Assembly: GCA_017458865.1 (NCBI GenBank)
Contig: JAFSZW010000279.1
Coordinates: forward strand, 1 to 7,114
Reading direction: 5' to 3'
DNA: 7,114 nt
Origin: Clostridia bacterium
GTDB taxonomy: Bacteria; Bacillota; Clostridia; Christensenellales; Aristaeellaceae
Positions within the stretch are counted from its first letter, which is position 1; the number at the start of each line of letters is the position of its first letter. Under the pieces are notes generated by a model that saw only the letters and a list, made by a program, of their open reading frames with translations, was not told the origin of the DNA and did not search any database. This document shows, piece after piece, positions 5,137 to 7,114 of this stretch. A program made the position numbers and the translations under genes.

Positions 5137-6771
5137 TCAGGACATGTTCTGGCGCTCGACCAGGCGCTCGCCGCAGTAGATCTCCCGCAGCTTCGGCTTG
5201 TCGATCTTGCCTGTGGCATTTCGAATGACATTGGCGAAAATGATCTTCCTCGGCCGCTTGTAGCGCGGCAGATCCACGCAGAACCGGTCGACTTCCTCCT
5301 CCGTCAGCGTCTCGCCGTCTTTTACCTGGATGATCGCTGCAGCGATCTCGCCAAGGCGCTCATGCGGCAGGCCGATCACGGCGACATCATGGATCTTGGG
5401 ATGCGCCGCCAGGAAGCTCTCAATCTGTACCGGATACAGGTTCTCACCGCCGGAGATGATGACGTCCTTCTTCCGGTCTACCAGGAAGATGAATCCATCC
5501 TCATCCAGTCTGGCCATATCACCGGTATGGAGCCAGCCGTCTTTGAGGACCTCGGCGGTCGCCTCGGGATTCTTGTAGTACTCGACCATCACACCAGGGC
5601 CCTTGACGCAGAGCTCGCCAACCTCGCCCTGCGGTGTCAGCTCGCCGTTTTCATCCACAATCTTGGTCTTCCAGCCAAAGCCGGGAATGCCGATTGCGCC
5701 GACCTTGTGAACGTTCTCCATACCCAGATGGACGCATCCAGGGCCGGTGGACTCTGATAGGCCATAGTTGGTATCGTACTTGTGGTCCGGGAAGTACTTG
5801 AGCCAGCGCCGGATGAGGCTGGGCGGAATGGGCTGTGCGCCGATATGCATGAGGCGCCACTGGCTGAGATGATAGTTCTCCAGCTTGAGGCGTCCGGAAT
5901 CCAGTGCAGCCAGGATATCCTGTGCCCACGGAACCAGCAGCCACACGATGGTGCAGCGTTCATTGGAAACAGCGCTCAGAATGGACTCAGGCGAATTGCC
6001 CTTCAGGATAACCGCCTTGCTACCCGTATACAGGGAACCGAACCAGTGCATCTTCGCGCCGGTATGGTACAGCGGCGGAATGCAGAGGAAGTTGTCCTGC
6101 TTCGTCGTCTCATGATGGACCGCTTCCATCCGGGCAGCCTGCATCAGCGCGGAGTGCTTGAGCAGAATGGCTTTCGGGAATCCTGTGGTACCGGATGAGA
6201 AATAGATGGCGCCGTCATCCGTGTCCTCAACGAGAATGCGCGGGGCGGACGATGACGCGTTGCTGGTCTGGCGGTAATAATCCTCCGCGTACGGCGGGCA
6301 CGGATCGCCGACGAAGTACAGCAGCATATTGTTCCGGAGCTTGCCGGCAATATCCTCTATCCGTCCGATAAACTCCGGTCCATAGAACAGCACATCCGAG
6401 TCGGATGCCCGCAGGCAGTAATCAATCTCGTCCGCAGTAAAGCGGAAATTGAGCGGTACCGCAATCGCGCCCGCCTTGAGAATGCCAAAGTAAATCGGCA
6501 GCCACTCAAGGCAGTTCATGAGAAGAACAGCGCATTTCTGTCCCTTCTGTATTCCGTGTTCAAGCAGCATATTGGCCACACGGTTGGCTTTTTCATCAAA
6601 AACTGACCAGGTAATCTGCCGCCTGTAAAAGGTGGATGAGGTGGGCTGGATCAGCTCATATTCCTTCCAGGTCACCCGTTGTTCCTCACGGATTTCAGGA
6701 TTGATCTCAACCAGAGCAACCTCTTCTCCGTAAAGCTTGCTGTTGCGCTCCAGCAGGTCCGTAATCGCCAT
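5137..6771 (-). CDS. AMP-forming acyl-CoA ligase (long-chain fatty acid-CoA ligase-like)
   Basis: Cytoplasmic ANL-superfamily enzyme of 544 residues that would activate a carboxylic acid with ATP to an acyl-adenylate and transfer it to CoA. All core motifs are present: P-loop SSGTTGFPK (192-200), PPLYHTGA, adenine-binding NYGLSESTG (335-343), ATP-ribose Asp in GWLHTGD (418), the hinge DRKKDVIISGGENLYP (432-447), and catalytic Lys522 in NATGKIDK. The N-terminus (MAITDLLERNSKLYGEEVALVEINPE) and an extra segment before ITWSVFDEKANRVAN look normal for a clostridial subgroup. The chosen ATG (6769-6771) has AGGAGG 9 nt upstream. A longer reading to 6885 would start at a TTG inside the -10 box, upstream of the transcript. 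The acid substrate is unknown; fatty or aromatic acids are possible. It is a single-gene unit with its own promoter and terminator. Confidence 0.92.
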   Translation of the reverse strand: MAITDLLERNSKLYGEEVALVEINPEIREEQRVTWKEYELIQPTSSTFYRRQITWSVFDEKANRVANMLLEHGIQKGQKCAVLLMNCLEWLPIYFGILKAGAIAVPLNFRFTADEIDYCLRASDSDVLFYGPEFIGRIEDIAGKLRNNMLLYFVGDPCPPYAEDYYRQTSNASSSAPRILVEDTDDGAIYFSSGTTGFPKAILLKHSALMQAARMEAVHHETTKQDNFLCIPPLYHTGAKMHWFGSLYTGSKAVILKGNSPESILSAVSNERCTIVWLLVPWAQDILAALDSGRLKLENYHLSQWRLMHIGAQPIPPSLIRRWLKYFPDHKYDTNYGLSESTGPGCVHLGMENVHKVGAIGIPGFGWKTKIVDENGELTPQGEVGELCVKGPGVMVEYYKNPEATAEVLKDGWLHTGDMARLDEDGFIFLVDRKKDVIISGGENLYPVQIESFLAAHPKIHDVAVIGLPHERLGEIAAAIIQVKDGETLTEEEVDRFCVDLPRYKRPRKIIFANVIRNATGKIDKPKLREIYCGERLVERQNMS

Positions 6772-6780
6772 TAACGGAAT

Positions 6781-6786
6781 CCTCCT
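6781..6786 (-). promoter_or_regulatory. Ribosome binding site that sets the acyl-CoA ligase start
   Basis: AGGAGG lies 9 nt before the ATG at 6769-6771. The in-frame upstream candidates, ATG at 6790-6792 and TTG at 6883-6885, have no comparable site. Confidence 0.85.
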
Positions 6787-6816
6787 AATCATATGGAAAT
6801 CAAACGGCTCAGGCAC

Positions 6817-6841
6817 GCCGCCTTTGGGCATGTGAGGCGGC
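6817..6841 (-). other. Hairpin in the ligase mRNA leader
   Basis: A 7-bp perfect stem (GCCGCCT / AGGCGGC) with an 11-nt loop lies mid-way in the leader of about 107 nt. No U-run follows. I do not recognise a known riboswitch. It may be mRNA structure without regulatory meaning. Confidence 0.35.
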
Positions 6842-6884
6842 CGGGCAAAAGAAAAGCGCCCTTCCTGTGCAAAAGCTGCAGACA

Positions 6885-6913
6885 AGAATAGCGAATTTCA
6901 AAAAGATTGTCAA
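6885..6913 (-). promoter_or_regulatory. Sigma-A-type promoter of the acyl-CoA ligase gene
   Basis: On the minus strand a perfect -35 TTGACA (6913-6908) is followed after exactly 17 bp by the -10 TATTCT (6890-6885, 4 of 6 to consensus). The flanks are AT-rich compared with the coding regions. The predicted start near 6878 gives a leader of about 107 nt before the ATG. Confidence 0.75.
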
Positions 6914-6975
6914 TTGCTTTTTCGTCCATTCATCTTGTTTTTCTTCGAATTTCCTTTTATACTTAGGTGCCAGAA

Positions 6976-7114
6976 TCAGCATCCAGTCAAAAACATTGAT
7001 CTGTCTGCAGGAACGTCTCTGAAAGCCAGGGTAATCCGGCCTTCCAGGATAAATGCAAGGCTGTCCGGCTGCAAAGCCCTGATTTTGCTGCATCCCCGGT
7101 CCTGCCGGGCGCAG
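6976..7114 (-). CDS. Possible 3' end of an unrecognised upstream gene
   Basis: One minus-strand frame is open from the right edge to a TGA at 6976-6978, about 45 residues. It includes the protein-like stretch ALQPDSLAFILEGRITLAF followed by RDVPADRSMFLTGC. The alternating hydrophobic pattern vaguely recalls a cupin-type sensor domain such as those of AraC-family regulators, but this is only a resemblance. Its end 62 nt before the ligase -35 box fits a co-oriented upstream gene. Against it, another minus-strand frame is also open here and no terminator follows the stop. It may be a gene end, a decayed gene or noncoding sequence. Confidence 0.25.
   Translation of the reverse strand, partial: CARQDRGCSKIRALQPDSLAFILEGRITLAFRDVPADRSMFLTGC

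Noticed and set aside
6772..6885. A 38-residue N-terminal extension of the acyl-CoA ligase
   Set aside because: It would start at a TTG that overlaps the -10 box, upstream of the predicted transcript, and lacks a ribosome site. The ATG at 6771 has AGGAGG and fits the family N-terminus.
6809..7093. A 94-codon minus-strand reading frame upstream of the ligase
   Set aside because: It reads straight through the well-formed promoter and into the leader, with odd composition and no recognisable domain.
7085..7110. Short CCCGG/CCGGG inverted repeat at the right edge as a terminator
   Set aside because: The stem is only 5 bp with no U-run on either strand; it is too weak to call.

Overview
All confident genes in this window lie on the minus strand. 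Strong AGGAGG-type ribosome binding sites, moderately high GC, and a signal peptide starting MKKLLALVLALVMVLG point to a Bacillota (Firmicutes) bacterium, most likely a gut or rumen Clostridia lineage. I cannot name the genus. No phage, CRISPR, IS transposase, tRNA or rRNA is visible.

Reading in the direction of transcription (high to low coordinates): (i) 7114-6976 may hold the 3' end of an upstream gene, but this is weak. (ii) A promoter at 6913-6885 drives an AMP-forming acyl-CoA ligase (6771-5137) after a leader of about 107 nt. A hairpin terminator (5129-5100) follows its stop. (iii) A small TauE/SafE-type membrane transporter occupies 5011-4286. (iv) The 245-nt gap 4285-4041 holds two degenerate 39-bp direct repeats (the first contains the transporter's stop codon), a sigma-A-type promoter with a LacI-family-like operator in its spacer, and a hairpin at the predicted mRNA 5' end. 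(v) A four-gene CUT2 sugar ABC transporter operon follows: binding protein (4040-3051), intrinsic terminator/attenuator (3004-2972), double ATPase (2954-1431), permease 1 (1434-364) and permease 2 (367 to beyond the left edge).

The four transporter genes match Escherichia coli YtfQ, YtfR, YtfT and YjfF in sequence and order. That is the galactofuranose uptake system, so a furanose sugar is the likely cargo. The layout suggests unequal expression: the binding protein has an ideal ribosome site and a possible 5' stabilising hairpin. A terminator-like hairpin then lowers transcription into the ATPase and permease genes, and these are joined by ATGA 4-base overlaps. The binding protein lacks the lipobox cysteine usual in Gram-positive binding proteins.

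The ligase and TauE-type genes have no evident functional link to the sugar operon. I found no convincing undescribed system. The points most worth checking are the tandem repeats at the transporter 3' end, the operator in the promoter spacer, the internal attenuator and the non-lipoprotein signal peptide.
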